Assembly: GCA_029433265.1 (NCBI GenBank)
Contig: JAQTHT010000001.1
Coordinates: 186,001-250,000, forward strand
Length of the DNA stretch: 64,000 bases
Source of the DNA: Leuconostocaceae bacterium ESL0958
Lineage (GTDB): Bacteria > Bacillota > Bacilli > Lactobacillales > Lactobacillaceae
Direction of reading: 5' to 3'
Part shown: piece by piece, positions 34,160-41,537 of the stretch
How the letters are laid out: the number at the start of each line of letters is the position of its first letter
Numbering within the stretch: the stretch's first letter is position 1
Notes under the pieces: generated by a model
What the model was told of the DNA's origin: nothing
Database searches by the model: none
The model's input: only the letters and a program-made list of their open reading frames with translations
Position numbers and translations under genes: made by a program

Positions 34160-35173
34160 ATGTCAATGTCTACGAAAGACTTGTTGTTAGTTGAATTGGT
34201 GAAAACACCTGGTCGCTATCGTTCTGGGGATGAACTAGCCCAGTTGTTGGGTCTCAGTCGGGAGTCGATTTGGAAGGCCATTCAGGGCTTGAAAAAGAGT
34301 GGACACCAAATTGCCAGTCAAAAAAAACGGGGCTACGCTTACCTGCAATCGGACCATGTCAATCAAGTAGCGCTCAAGCAGGCGTTGCTTCAGGCAGGCT
34401 TTGCGCCTGATGCCTTTGCCAGTATTCATATTTTTGATGACGTCGGGTCCACGCAGGCGCTGGCCAAAGAAGCGCTGGCACATCAGGCAGTACAGCGGCC
34501 CGCTGTCTACGTGGCGCGGGGCCAAAGTGCCGGTTATGGCCGGCAGTGTCGGTCCTTTTATTCGCCCAAAGACCGTGGGCTTTATGTTAGTTTAGCCTTG
34601 CCAGTCACGCCCGGAGTCGATTTGGCACCCAGCCTGCTGACTACTTCTGCCGCGGTGGCCCTCGTTCAGGGCTTGCAAGACTGTTTCTCAGACCTGGATC
34701 TATCACTGAAATGGGTGAATGATTTGATTCTAGCAGGTCGCAAGGTCGGGGGTGTCTTAACGGAAGGCGTTTTCGACTTTGAACGGCAGCAGTACAGTGC
34801 TGTCGTCTTAGGTTTTGCCATTAATGTGCTGCCTGGCACGGTGCCAGCTGATCTGCAGGAAAAAATCGGCTTCCTGTTGCCGGCGGCGGAAAAGGTCGAT
34901 CTGAATGTCCTGTTGGCCTGTCTGTTGGCCCGACTGTGGCAAATGGCGCAAAGCTACCGAAGCGGGGCCTACCTGCCGCAATACCGCGCCCTGTCTTTTT
35001 TGATTGGCCGCCGGGTGACGGTACGAGTAGATGGGGCAGATCGAACGGGTCGCGTCTTGGACATTTCCGATCAAGGGGGATTGGTCTTCTTGGTCGACGG
35101 CGAACAGGGGCCGCAAACGCTCTATGCCGGCGAGGTCCGCAAGGTGGCACTGTTTGACCAGTTGAATTTGTAA
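34160..35173 (+). CDS. birA: Bifunctional biotin protein ligase / biotin repressor BirA
   Basis: A 337-residue protein: winged helix (about 1-65, DELAQLLGLSRESIWKAIQGLKKSGHQI), central ligase domain (about 85-275) with the biotinyl-AMP loop AGYGRQCRSFYSP (GRGRRG in E. coli; the key second Arg is kept, the first is Tyr), KWVNDLILAGRKVGGVLTE, and a C-terminal SH3-like domain (about 285-330). It attaches biotin to carboxylase carrier protein and represses transcription as biotinyl-AMP dimer. The DNA-binding domain and operator before bioY make autologous regulation very likely. An inverted repeat GTTATTT/AAATAAC (34116-34135) lies before it, of uncertain role. Confidence 0.95.
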   Translation: MSMSTKDLLLVELVKTPGRYRSGDELAQLLGLSRESIWKAIQGLKKSGHQIASQKKRGYAYLQSDHVNQVALKQALLQAGFAPDAFASIHIFDDVGSTQALAKEALAHQAVQRPAVYVARGQSAGYGRQCRSFYSPKDRGLYVSLALPVTPGVDLAPSLLTTSAAVALVQGLQDCFSDLDLSLKWVNDLILAGRKVGGVLTEGVFDFERQQYSAVVLGFAINVLPGTVPADLQEKIGFLLPAAEKVDLNVLLACLLARLWQMAQSYRSGAYLPQYRALSFLIGRRVTVRVDGADRTGRVLDISDQGGLVFLVDGEQGPQTLYAGEVRKVALFDQLNL

Positions 35174-35185
35174 GGAGGCGCATCG

Positions 35186-35779
35186 ATGCGTTTTGTACTA
35201 GCATCAAATAATCGAGCAAAGACGAAGGAACTAGCCATTCTCGCTAAGCAAATGGGCCAGGAAGTCGTGAATTACCGGGACCTTTTGCAACAGAAACTGA
35301 CCTTTCCTGCCGAAAGCGAAGACAATCAAGAAGTGAACGCGCTGGCGAAAGCTCGTTTTATCCATCAGTATTTACCAGAAGAGGCCGTGTTGGGGGACGA
35401 TACAGGGCTTTATCTGGCGGCCTTTCCCGACCGTTTTGGCGTGACGTCTAGTCGTGAGTTTCACGCTCTAGGCTTACACGGCACTGCTGCCGAGATTGAC
35501 TATCTCCTCAATCTCTATCAACCAGGCATGGACCGGTCGGCCTACTTGCTAGCCTCCTTCGCCTTAGTCCTACCTAATGGCCAGGAACTAACGACGCAGG
35601 CCCGGGGTGGTGTCCGACTGGCCACAGCTGCGCGTCCAGGTCCTTATTTACAGGGGCTGGATGATATTTTAGAGGCAGAAAACGGCTTGACCTTATCGGA
35701 AATGCCCTTAGCAACCGTATTGGCCTATCACGATCGGTCGCGGGCATTGGCGGCGCTAGTCGATCAATTGAAAGATTAA
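35186..35779 (+). CDS. Ham1/RdgB family nucleoside triphosphate pyrophosphatase, divergent
   Basis: A 197-residue protein of the ITPase-like family that removes non-canonical purine NTPs. LASNNRAKTKEL (5-16) matches the substrate loop and LGDDTGLYL (about 70-78) the metal-binding SDDSGL motif. The usual GFGYDPIF segment is changed to QGLDDILEAENG and the C-terminal SHR to YHDRSRAL, so substrate preference may differ from E. coli RdgB. AAGGAGG precedes ATG 35186, 12 bases after birA. A strong terminator follows. Confidence 0.82.
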   Translation: MRFVLASNNRAKTKELAILAKQMGQEVVNYRDLLQQKLTFPAESEDNQEVNALAKARFIHQYLPEEAVLGDDTGLYLAAFPDRFGVTSSREFHALGLHGTAAEIDYLLNLYQPGMDRSAYLLASFALVLPNGQELTTQARGGVRLATAARPGPYLQGLDDILEAENGLTLSEMPLATVLAYHDRSRALAALVDQLKD

Positions 35780-35795
35780 TTCACAAAACATCATG

Positions 35796-35824
35796 AAAAA
35801 ACTGCCCGTGCAGGCAGTTTTTTT
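35796..35824 (+). terminator. Terminator after the Ham1-family gene
   Basis: AAAAAACTGCC pairs with GGCAGTTTTTT around a CGTGCA loop. Confidence 0.9.
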
Positions 35825-35881
35825 GTTCCCTTCACAAAATCGTGCTAGAATGGGAAAGTTAAAAAACGTGAGGAGGTCGCC

Positions 35882-36904
35882 ATGAAGGAAGCAAAAAGTA
35901 GCTACTGGCAACGTGTGTTGGATCAAGCGGTCGATGAGGACGGCCAGCGTCGGCCTTTTTTCTCGATGGCACCGATGGAAGCAGTAACGGATACTATTTT
36001 CCGTCGGGTGGTGGCCAAGGCGGGGGGGCCTGACCTCTACTACACGGAGTTCACCAATGCCGCCTCCATGGTCCATCCAGAAGCAAAGTTTTCCGTACAG
36101 GGCCGGCTGGCAGTGGCGCCAGGAGAACAGATGCCGATTGCGCAAATTTGGGGTTCGACGGCAGCGGCCATTGGGGGCGCTGCCAAGTTGCTGCCTGACT
36201 TAGGTTATCAAGCGGTTGATTTGAACATGGGCTGTCCTGATGGCACCGTGATTAAAAACGAAGCGGGATCAGATTTGATTCGCCATCCCGACCGAGCTGA
36301 TGCACTGATTGCGGCCGCCAAAGAATCCGGGCTGCCCGTTTCGGTCAAAACCCGCTTGGGCTTTTACAAGATTGAGGAGTATCAAGACTGGCTAACTAAC
36401 ATACTGTCCCAGGATATCCAAGTGCTCACCATTCACTTGCGGACTCGCAAAGAAATGTCCAAAGTGCCCGCCCATTACGAGTTAATTGACGATATTGTGG
36501 CCTTGCGCGATCAGATTGCACCACAGACACTGCTACAGATTAATGGCGATATTCCAAACTATCAGGCTGGCCTGGATTTAGCGGCAGCGCACCCAGGTGT
36601 CGATGGCATTATGATTGGCCGGGGCGTTTTGGAGGATCCGTTTGCTTTTGTGAAGACAAACAAACAGCATGACCTGGCAGAATCGATTGCGCTTTTGCGC
36701 TATCAGCTCGACTTGTATGACGAGGTGACGGCTGCTGGCACGAGTAAGCATTTTGAAGCGCTGAAACGCTACTTTAAAATCTACTTGCGGGGCTTCCCAC
36801 ATGCTGCTAAATTGCGGCAATTGTTGATGGATACCAAAAGCACAGACGAAGTACGGACATTACTTGCGGCACACGTTGACGACTTGCTGGCCCTTGACGA
36901 CTAG
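35882..36904 (+). CDS. dus: tRNA-dihydrouridine synthase
   Basis: A 340-residue flavoprotein reducing uridines to dihydrouridine in tRNA D-loops. FSMAPMEAVTDTIFRRVV (27-44) binds FMN, the catalytic Cys118 sits in LNMGCPDGTVIKNEAGSDLI, SVKTRLGF supplies the conserved Lys, and DGIMIGRGVLEDPFAF is the phosphate-binding end of the TIM barrel. AGGAGG precedes ATG 35882. The subgroup (DusA, B or C type) cannot be assigned with confidence. A promoter for the next gene appears to lie across its last codons. Confidence 0.93.
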   Translation: MKEAKSSYWQRVLDQAVDEDGQRRPFFSMAPMEAVTDTIFRRVVAKAGGPDLYYTEFTNAASMVHPEAKFSVQGRLAVAPGEQMPIAQIWGSTAAAIGGAAKLLPDLGYQAVDLNMGCPDGTVIKNEAGSDLIRHPDRADALIAAAKESGLPVSVKTRLGFYKIEEYQDWLTNILSQDIQVLTIHLRTRKEMSKVPAHYELIDDIVALRDQIAPQTLLQINGDIPNYQAGLDLAAAHPGVDGIMIGRGVLEDPFAFVKTNKQHDLAESIALLRYQLDLYDEVTAAGTSKHFEALKRYFKIYLRGFPHAAKLRQLLMDTKSTDEVRTLLAAHVDDLLALDD

Positions 36905-37017
36905 TGTTTCCTTCGGTACACTAACAATAATATTTGAATAACAACTATTGGTTGAGGTCAGACTCAAGGTAATCTTTAACGGGGGAGTTAAAGGCAATCT
37001 TTGGTCTGGCCTTTTTT
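36894..37017 (+). promoter_or_regulatory. Promoter and switch-like hairpin leader of the antiporter gene
   Basis: TTGACG (36894-36899), 17 bases, TACACT (36917-36922) gives a promoter inside the end of dus. The transcript then forms a terminator-like hairpin: AGGTCAGAC (36955-36963) with GTCTGGCCT (37004-37012) plus T6, containing an inner stem CTTTAAC/GTTAAAG (36974-36993) with GGGGGA loop. A competing hairpin TTGAG/CTCAA (36952-36967) uses the same 5' arm. AAGGTAATCTTT and AAGGCAATCTTT (36966, 36991) repeat on the two sides of the inner stem. The layout is that of an attenuator or riboswitch; no known class is recognised. Confidence 0.5.
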
Positions 37018-37035
37018 GTATGGAGAGGAGTTCTT

Positions 37036-38181
37036 ATGTCCCTGATGACGTTAGCGCTACTACTATTTGGTGCTTTGTTTTTTGGTCTGCTCGCTGAAAG
37101 ATTGCAACTGCCAGCGGTGGTCGGCCAAATTGCGGCCGGGATTGTCCTGGGCCCAGCACTGCTAGGATGGTTGCAGCCAACGCATGCCATCCATGATTGG
37201 GCGGAATTAGGCCTGCTACTGCTGATGTTCTTGGCAGGGATCGAATCTGACCTGGGTCTATTGACCCGTTATTTGAAGCAGTCTGTTACGGTCGCACTGG
37301 CTGGTGTCGTGCTACCGCTTGCCGTCTTTTTTGCATTGGGGGAAACCTTGGCGATGAACCCAGAGGAGGCAATTTTTCTGGCTGTTTTGTTTTCGGCCAC
37401 TTCAGTATCGATTACGGCACAAATCTTAAGTGATCAGCAGCAGCTGAAAACGGTGGCGGGCGCCACTATCCTGGGGGCGGCCGTCCTGGATGATTTGATT
37501 GCGGTGGCGCTTTGGTCTCTCTTTCAAACGACCTTTCGGCTTTCAGGACAAGCACAGTTGCCTATCTTCTTAGCACTGCCACTGATGGCGCTCTTCCTTT
37601 GTGTTCTCCTTTACGGGCTGCACAAATTGCTGCCGCAAACCTTAGCGGTTCTGGGCCGGATTTCTCTGCCAGGCCTGACACTCGGCTTTGTGTTTGGCCT
37701 AGTACTGCTAGCTGCGGCCGGAGGAGAGTTGTTGGGCCTGTCCGGGGCGATTACGGCTTTCTTACTGGGCGTCCTCTTTTCCAGACAGCCTCAAGCGGCC
37801 AGCATTGAACACGGTCTGACGACGATTGGGCAAACAATCTTTGTGCCGATTTTTTTCGTAAACATTGGCTTGAAAGTTACCTTTGCAGGCCAAGGAAAAG
37901 CAATTTGGCTCATTCTACTGCTGACGGTCGCTGCCATTTTGACGAAATGGCTGGGCGCTGGTTTGGGCGCTAAGATGCTTGGCTTACAGCGCAGCACGGC
38001 CAACATTGTCGGCGTCGGCATGGTCTCGCGGGGCGAAATGGCGCTGGTCATTGCGGATTTGGGGCTGTCTGCCAGTGTGATCGGTAGTACCTTGTATGCC
38101 AGCCTAACCTTTGTTATTTTACTGACCACGATTTTTACCGCCATTGCACTCCAGCCCATGCTGAAACGGAGGCAAGCTTAA
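37036..38181 (+). CDS. CPA2 cation:proton antiporter (NapA/KefB-like)
   Basis: A 381-residue membrane protein with about 12 to 13 helices and no C-terminal TrkA domain. The ion-binding Asp-Asp pair in AAVLDDLIAVALW (Asp152-Asp153) is the signature of electrogenic Na+/H+ exchangers such as NapA, as opposed to the Gln-Asp pair of Kef K+ systems. GQIAAGIVLGPALLGWL and FSATSVSITAQIL are family motifs. It probably exports Na+ (or Li+) in exchange for protons. Its mRNA carries the structured leader described above. GGAGAGGAG precedes ATG 37036. Confidence 0.88.
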   Translation: MSLMTLALLLFGALFFGLLAERLQLPAVVGQIAAGIVLGPALLGWLQPTHAIHDWAELGLLLLMFLAGIESDLGLLTRYLKQSVTVALAGVVLPLAVFFALGETLAMNPEEAIFLAVLFSATSVSITAQILSDQQQLKTVAGATILGAAVLDDLIAVALWSLFQTTFRLSGQAQLPIFLALPLMALFLCVLLYGLHKLLPQTLAVLGRISLPGLTLGFVFGLVLLAAAGGELLGLSGAITAFLLGVLFSRQPQAASIEHGLTTIGQTIFVPIFFVNIGLKVTFAGQGKAIWLILLLTVAAILTKWLGAGLGAKMLGLQRSTANIVGVGMVSRGEMALVIADLGLSASVIGSTLYASLTFVILLTTIFTAIALQPMLKRRQA

Positions 38182-38194
38182 TCCATGTTGCCAT

Positions 38195-38226
38195 ACGTCG
38201 TCTGTCATAGGGCGGCGTTTTTTATT
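38195..38226 (+). terminator. Terminator between the antiporter gene and murE
   Basis: ACGTCGTC (38195-38202) pairs with GGCGGCGT (38211-38218) with two G-U pairs, then a T run. Confidence 0.75.
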
Positions 38227-38233
38227 GAAAATT

Positions 38234-38249
38234 TGCTATAATAAGCGTA
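38234..38249 (+). promoter_or_regulatory. Extended -10 promoter placed to give a leaderless murE mRNA
   Basis: TG-C-TATAAT (38234-38242) ends 6 bases before ATG 38249 and begins only about 10 bases after a terminator T run, so no upstream promoter can easily provide a leader. Confidence 0.6.
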
Positions 38250-39760
38250 TGCAATTATCTAGTCAAGAAGTTACCCATTTATTAACCGACCATGACCTGT
38301 TGCTGCAGGCACCAGAAGAGCAGTTGACGTTCAAGATGCTCCACTACGATAGCCGTCAGGTGATGGATCAAACACTCTTTGTCGTGAAGGGCCGTTTTAA
38401 AGCTGCTTATCTGGCACAGACGGAGGGGATTAGCGCTTTGGTCAGTGAAAAGCCGATCGATGACCGCTACCCAACCTGGTTGGTCCGTGACAGTCAGAAG
38501 GCGCTGGCAGTGCTGTCCGCGGCTTATTTTGGCTATCCTCAGGAAGCACTCTGGATTGGTGCTGTGACGGGCACGAAGGGGAAGACCACGACGGCTTATT
38601 TCGCCCATGCTATTTTGCAAGCCAGCACGGGGGGCCACTGTGCGCTCTTTTCAACGGTCGATCGGATTGTTGGGCCGAAAGCGGCCGATCGCAAGAAGTC
38701 GGATTTGACCACACCAGAATCTTATGAACTCTACCATGATATGCGCCGTGCGGTTGACAACGGTATGACCCACTTGGTCATGGAAGTATCCTCGCAGGCT
38801 TACTTAAAGGAGCGGGTCTATGGGCTAGACTTTAATGTGGGTATTTTCTTAAACATTTCACCCGATCATATTGGGGAAAATGAGCACCCAACTTTTGCCG
38901 ACTATTTAGCCCATAAGGAAATGCTATTAGACCACTCTGATCAGGTTATTTTAAATGCGGACATGGACTACTACGCAGAGGTGGCTGCCCATGCCAAACT
39001 GCATCACAGCCAGATTCTGACTTATAGCCAGCGCGCTGGGCAGGGAACGGTGCACTTGTTGCGCCAAAAGTCCGCCCTACACGACTCCCGCTTTGCCCTC
39101 CAGACGGACGCACCAACATTAGCCGCTGTCAATGCTAGTTTCCGCCTCAATGTCCCTGGCGACTTTAATGAAGAAAATGCGGCAGCAGCCTTAATGCTGA
39201 CGGCGTTAGCTGGCGCTAAACAGCAAGCCATGGTGATAGGCTTAGACCAAGTGACTATTCCAGGTCGGATGATGTCGTTACCAATCCCGGAGCACGGGGT
39301 GGCTTTCGTAGACTATGCCCACAATTACGCTTCCCTGCTCGCCCTGCTGTCCTTTGCCAAAAAGCAGTCACCAGATGGCCAGGTACTCGTCGTGTTAGGC
39401 GCGCCCGGCAATAAGGGGATTTCCCGGCGAGCGGACTTTGCCCGCGTGCTATCGGAACAGGCAGATCAGGTCTTTTTGACGGCCGATGATCCCCAGTATG
39501 AGGATCCAGCCGCCATTGCCCATGAAATTGCAGATCAGATGACCAACCCGGCCGTGCAATGTCACTTTGAAATGGACCGACCAACTGCAATTGCCATGGC
39601 GGTTCAAACGGCGGGACCAAAAGATCTGGTGATTGTCGCCGGTAAAGGGGAAGATCCTTACCAAAAGATTGATGGCGAGGATGTGCCTTATGCTGGTGAT
39701 TACGCACTGGTCAAAGACTTGCAAGAGCATTTTCAAAAGCAGGAGGCGGATCCTTGCTAA
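38249..39760 (+). CDS. murE: UDP-MurNAc-tripeptide synthetase MurE, L-lysine type
   Basis: A 503-residue Mur ligase adding the third amino acid to the peptidoglycan stem peptide. ATP loop TGTKGKTTTAYFAH (about 108-121), SSQAYLKERVYGLDFN, and NISPDHIGENEHPTFADYLAHK (about 205-226) are MurE motifs. The meso-diaminopimelate enzymes carry DNPR; here the specificity loop reads DDPQYEDP (about 412-419), without Arg, indicating L-lysine. ATG 38249 is preferred to an upstream in-frame TTG at 38225 because it matches the family start and the promoter lies between. It overlaps coaBC by 7 bases. Confidence 0.92.
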   Translation: MQLSSQEVTHLLTDHDLLLQAPEEQLTFKMLHYDSRQVMDQTLFVVKGRFKAAYLAQTEGISALVSEKPIDDRYPTWLVRDSQKALAVLSAAYFGYPQEALWIGAVTGTKGKTTTAYFAHAILQASTGGHCALFSTVDRIVGPKAADRKKSDLTTPESYELYHDMRRAVDNGMTHLVMEVSSQAYLKERVYGLDFNVGIFLNISPDHIGENEHPTFADYLAHKEMLLDHSDQVILNADMDYYAEVAAHAKLHHSQILTYSQRAGQGTVHLLRQKSALHDSRFALQTDAPTLAAVNASFRLNVPGDFNEENAAAALMLTALAGAKQQAMVIGLDQVTIPGRMMSLPIPEHGVAFVDYAHNYASLLALLSFAKKQSPDGQVLVVLGAPGNKGISRRADFARVLSEQADQVFLTADDPQYEDPAAIAHEIADQMTNPAVQCHFEMDRPTAIAMAVQTAGPKDLVIVAGKGEDPYQKIDGEDVPYAGDYALVKDLQEHFQKQEADPC

Positions 39761-41019
39761 CTACTTACCAAAACAAAAAGGTCTTACTCGCCGTAACGGG
39801 GGGCATTGCGGCCTATAAGGTCACGGAACTCGTGCGGCAGCTGGTCAAGGGTGGGGCGATTGTGCGGGTGATGATGACGCCGACGGCAGAAGATTTTGTC
39901 AGCCAGCGGACCCTCGCCATTTTGTCTCAAAATCCCGTCTTAACGGAAGCTGACTGGCAGGCAGCCTCGGCCGCGGTGGATCACGTCGCCTGGGCCCGCT
40001 GGGCGGACTTGCTCGTACTGGTGCCACTGACTGCGAACACGATGGCTAAGCTGGCCCAAGGGCTGGCAGATAACGTGTTGACCACTACCACTTTGGCTAG
40101 TCCAGCCGTGAAGTTGGCTGTGCCGGCCATGAACGATGTCATGTGGGCTAGTCCGGCCGTGCAACGGAATGCTGCCTTGCTGCAGGCGGATGGGGTTCAC
40201 CTGCTCGGCCCCGCGGAAGGCTTTTTAGCCGAAGGCTATGCCGGCAAGGGCCGGCTAGTGCCGCTTGAACAAATCATGACTACTATCGGTCAGTTGCTGG
40301 CGGAAGAAGATCGTAGCGCAAGGGCCGCTGATCAGCTGCCTGACCTACCGGATTTATCCGGCCGGCAAGTCGTTATCACGGCCGGTGGTACTCGGGAAGC
40401 AATTGATCCAGTTCGTTACCTAACCAACCGTTCTTCCGGTAAAATGGGCTATGCCTTAGCCAATGCGGCGGCCATCGCCGGAGCAAAGGTGACCCTGGTC
40501 ACGACTGTGGACCGACCTTGCGATGATTCAGTAAAGCAGGTCTTTGTGGAGACCGCAGTGGAAATGCTGGCGGCAGTTGAGACCGCGCTGCCGACCGCCG
40601 ACCTCTTTATTGGGGCCGCCGCTGTATCGGACTTCCGTCTCGCCCATCCTGCCGCGGAAAAGATTAAAAAGAGTGGACCGGACGATGGCTTGACCTTGCA
40701 GTTGGTCCAAAATCCCGATATTTTAAGGTCAGTTGCCCAAGCAAAAAAGCCCGGCCAGTTGATTGTGGGCTTTGCTGCGGAAACCAACGACCCGGCGGCT
40801 AATGCACAAAAGAAATTAGCCCGAAAACAGGTGGACTGCATTGTTTTGAATGATGTCAGCCAGGCTGGGATCGGCTTTAACGGGGATGATAATGCTGTGA
40901 CGGTTTTCCGTCCTGGCCAGCCGGCCGTTCACTTTGAGCGAATGAAAAAGACGGCCTTGGCGGCGGCCTTGCTGAGGGTGTTCGCCCAATCTCTTGACGA
41001 GTTGACAGCTGATTTATGA
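39754..41019 (+). CDS. coaBC: Bifunctional phosphopantothenoylcysteine decarboxylase/synthetase
   Basis: A 421-residue fusion for two steps of coenzyme A synthesis. The N-terminal flavin CoaC domain (1-190) has LLAVTGGIAAYKVTELVRQL and VPAMNDVMWASPAVQRN; the CoaB domain (about 200-421) has VITAGGTREAIDPVRYLTNRSSGKMGYALA, AAVSDFR and KIKK. It couples 4'-phosphopantothenate to cysteine and decarboxylates the product. Start is TTG 39754, with AGGAGG 8 bases upstream inside the end of murE. An extended -10 promoter for the next gene lies just beyond its 3' end. Confidence 0.95.
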   Translation: MLTTYQNKKVLLAVTGGIAAYKVTELVRQLVKGGAIVRVMMTPTAEDFVSQRTLAILSQNPVLTEADWQAASAAVDHVAWARWADLLVLVPLTANTMAKLAQGLADNVLTTTTLASPAVKLAVPAMNDVMWASPAVQRNAALLQADGVHLLGPAEGFLAEGYAGKGRLVPLEQIMTTIGQLLAEEDRSARAADQLPDLPDLSGRQVVITAGGTREAIDPVRYLTNRSSGKMGYALANAAAIAGAKVTLVTTVDRPCDDSVKQVFVETAVEMLAAVETALPTADLFIGAAAVSDFRLAHPAAEKIKKSGPDDGLTLQLVQNPDILRSVAQAKKPGQLIVGFAAETNDPAANAQKKLARKQVDCIVLNDVSQAGIGFNGDDNAVTVFRPGQPAVHFERMKKTALAAALLRVFAQSLDELTADL

Positions 41020-41025
41020 TATAAT
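41017..41025 (+). promoter_or_regulatory. Extended -10 box of the DUF2187 gene
   Basis: TG-A-TATAAT, 32 bases upstream of ATG 41057. TTGACA (41002-41007) is present but only 12 bases away, too close for a standard -35. Confidence 0.5.
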
Positions 41026-41056
41026 AAAGAACTAATTGAGGAAACGAGGTGGCTTT

Positions 41057-41305
41057 ATGGCGAAGGAAGAGGAAGAAAAGCGCGATCAGTATCACGTGGG
41101 TGATATTTTGTTGGCTCCGGCTTATGGCAACTTAGAAAAGCCTTTCACCGGTAAAGTTGAACGCGTTTACGACAATGCCCTGCTGGTTGAAATCATTGAA
41201 AATGATCCAGAAGACCAGGCGGCCGTCAACGAAATGAATCACCGCGGGGTCGTCAAGATGGACGATGTCGAAGTGATTGAAGAAGCAAAACCGGCCGACG
41301 AATAA
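41057..41305 (+). CDS. DUF2187 (YkvS-like) small protein
   Basis: An 82-residue acidic protein. HVGDILLAPAYGNLEKPFTGKVERVYDNALLVEII followed by VNEMNHRGVVKMDDVEVI matches the short beta-barrel DUF2187 family (Bacillus YkvS), of unknown function, possibly a KOW/SH3-like nucleic-acid or protein binder. Charged linkers (MAKEEEEKR, EEAKPADE) flank the domain. AACGAGGTGG precedes ATG 41057. The argS T-box follows, so it is probably monocistronic. Confidence 0.8.
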   Translation: MAKEEEEKRDQYHVGDILLAPAYGNLEKPFTGKVERVYDNALLVEIIENDPEDQAAVNEMNHRGVVKMDDVEVIEEAKPADE

Positions 41306-41324
41306 GTCGTTGGCAATCAAAGAA

Positions 41325-41510
41325 GAAGGAAGGTCGGTCTGCTAGTGACAGTGACCCCACGTTGGTGTGAGTGGGGACTAGCATCCAACCCGCGCATCTT
41401 TTTTGCAAACAAGTGCATGAGCAAAAGTGGCCCTTTGGGCTATTAGAGTGGTACCGCGGGCAGGGCTCGTCTCTTAGATTAGCAAATCGGAGATGGGTCC
41501 TGCTTTTCAA
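41325..41510 (+). promoter_or_regulatory. T-box leader of argS
   Basis: The T-box AGAGTGGTACCGCG lies at 41445-41458. Its UGGU would pair with ACCA, fitting a tRNA with discriminator A. Stem I is visible (CTAGT...ACTAG enclosing CCCCAC/GTGGGG, 41342-41381) and CGC at 41391-41393, in an unpaired segment on its 3' side, is a plausible Arg specifier. The terminator 41460-41473/41490-41503 is a 14-bp stem with three G-U pairs, followed by TTTT. Uncharged tRNA-Arg should allow read-through into argS. Confidence 0.88.
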
Positions 41511-41537
41511 AAAATAAAGAAGTAAAGGAAGCGTAAG

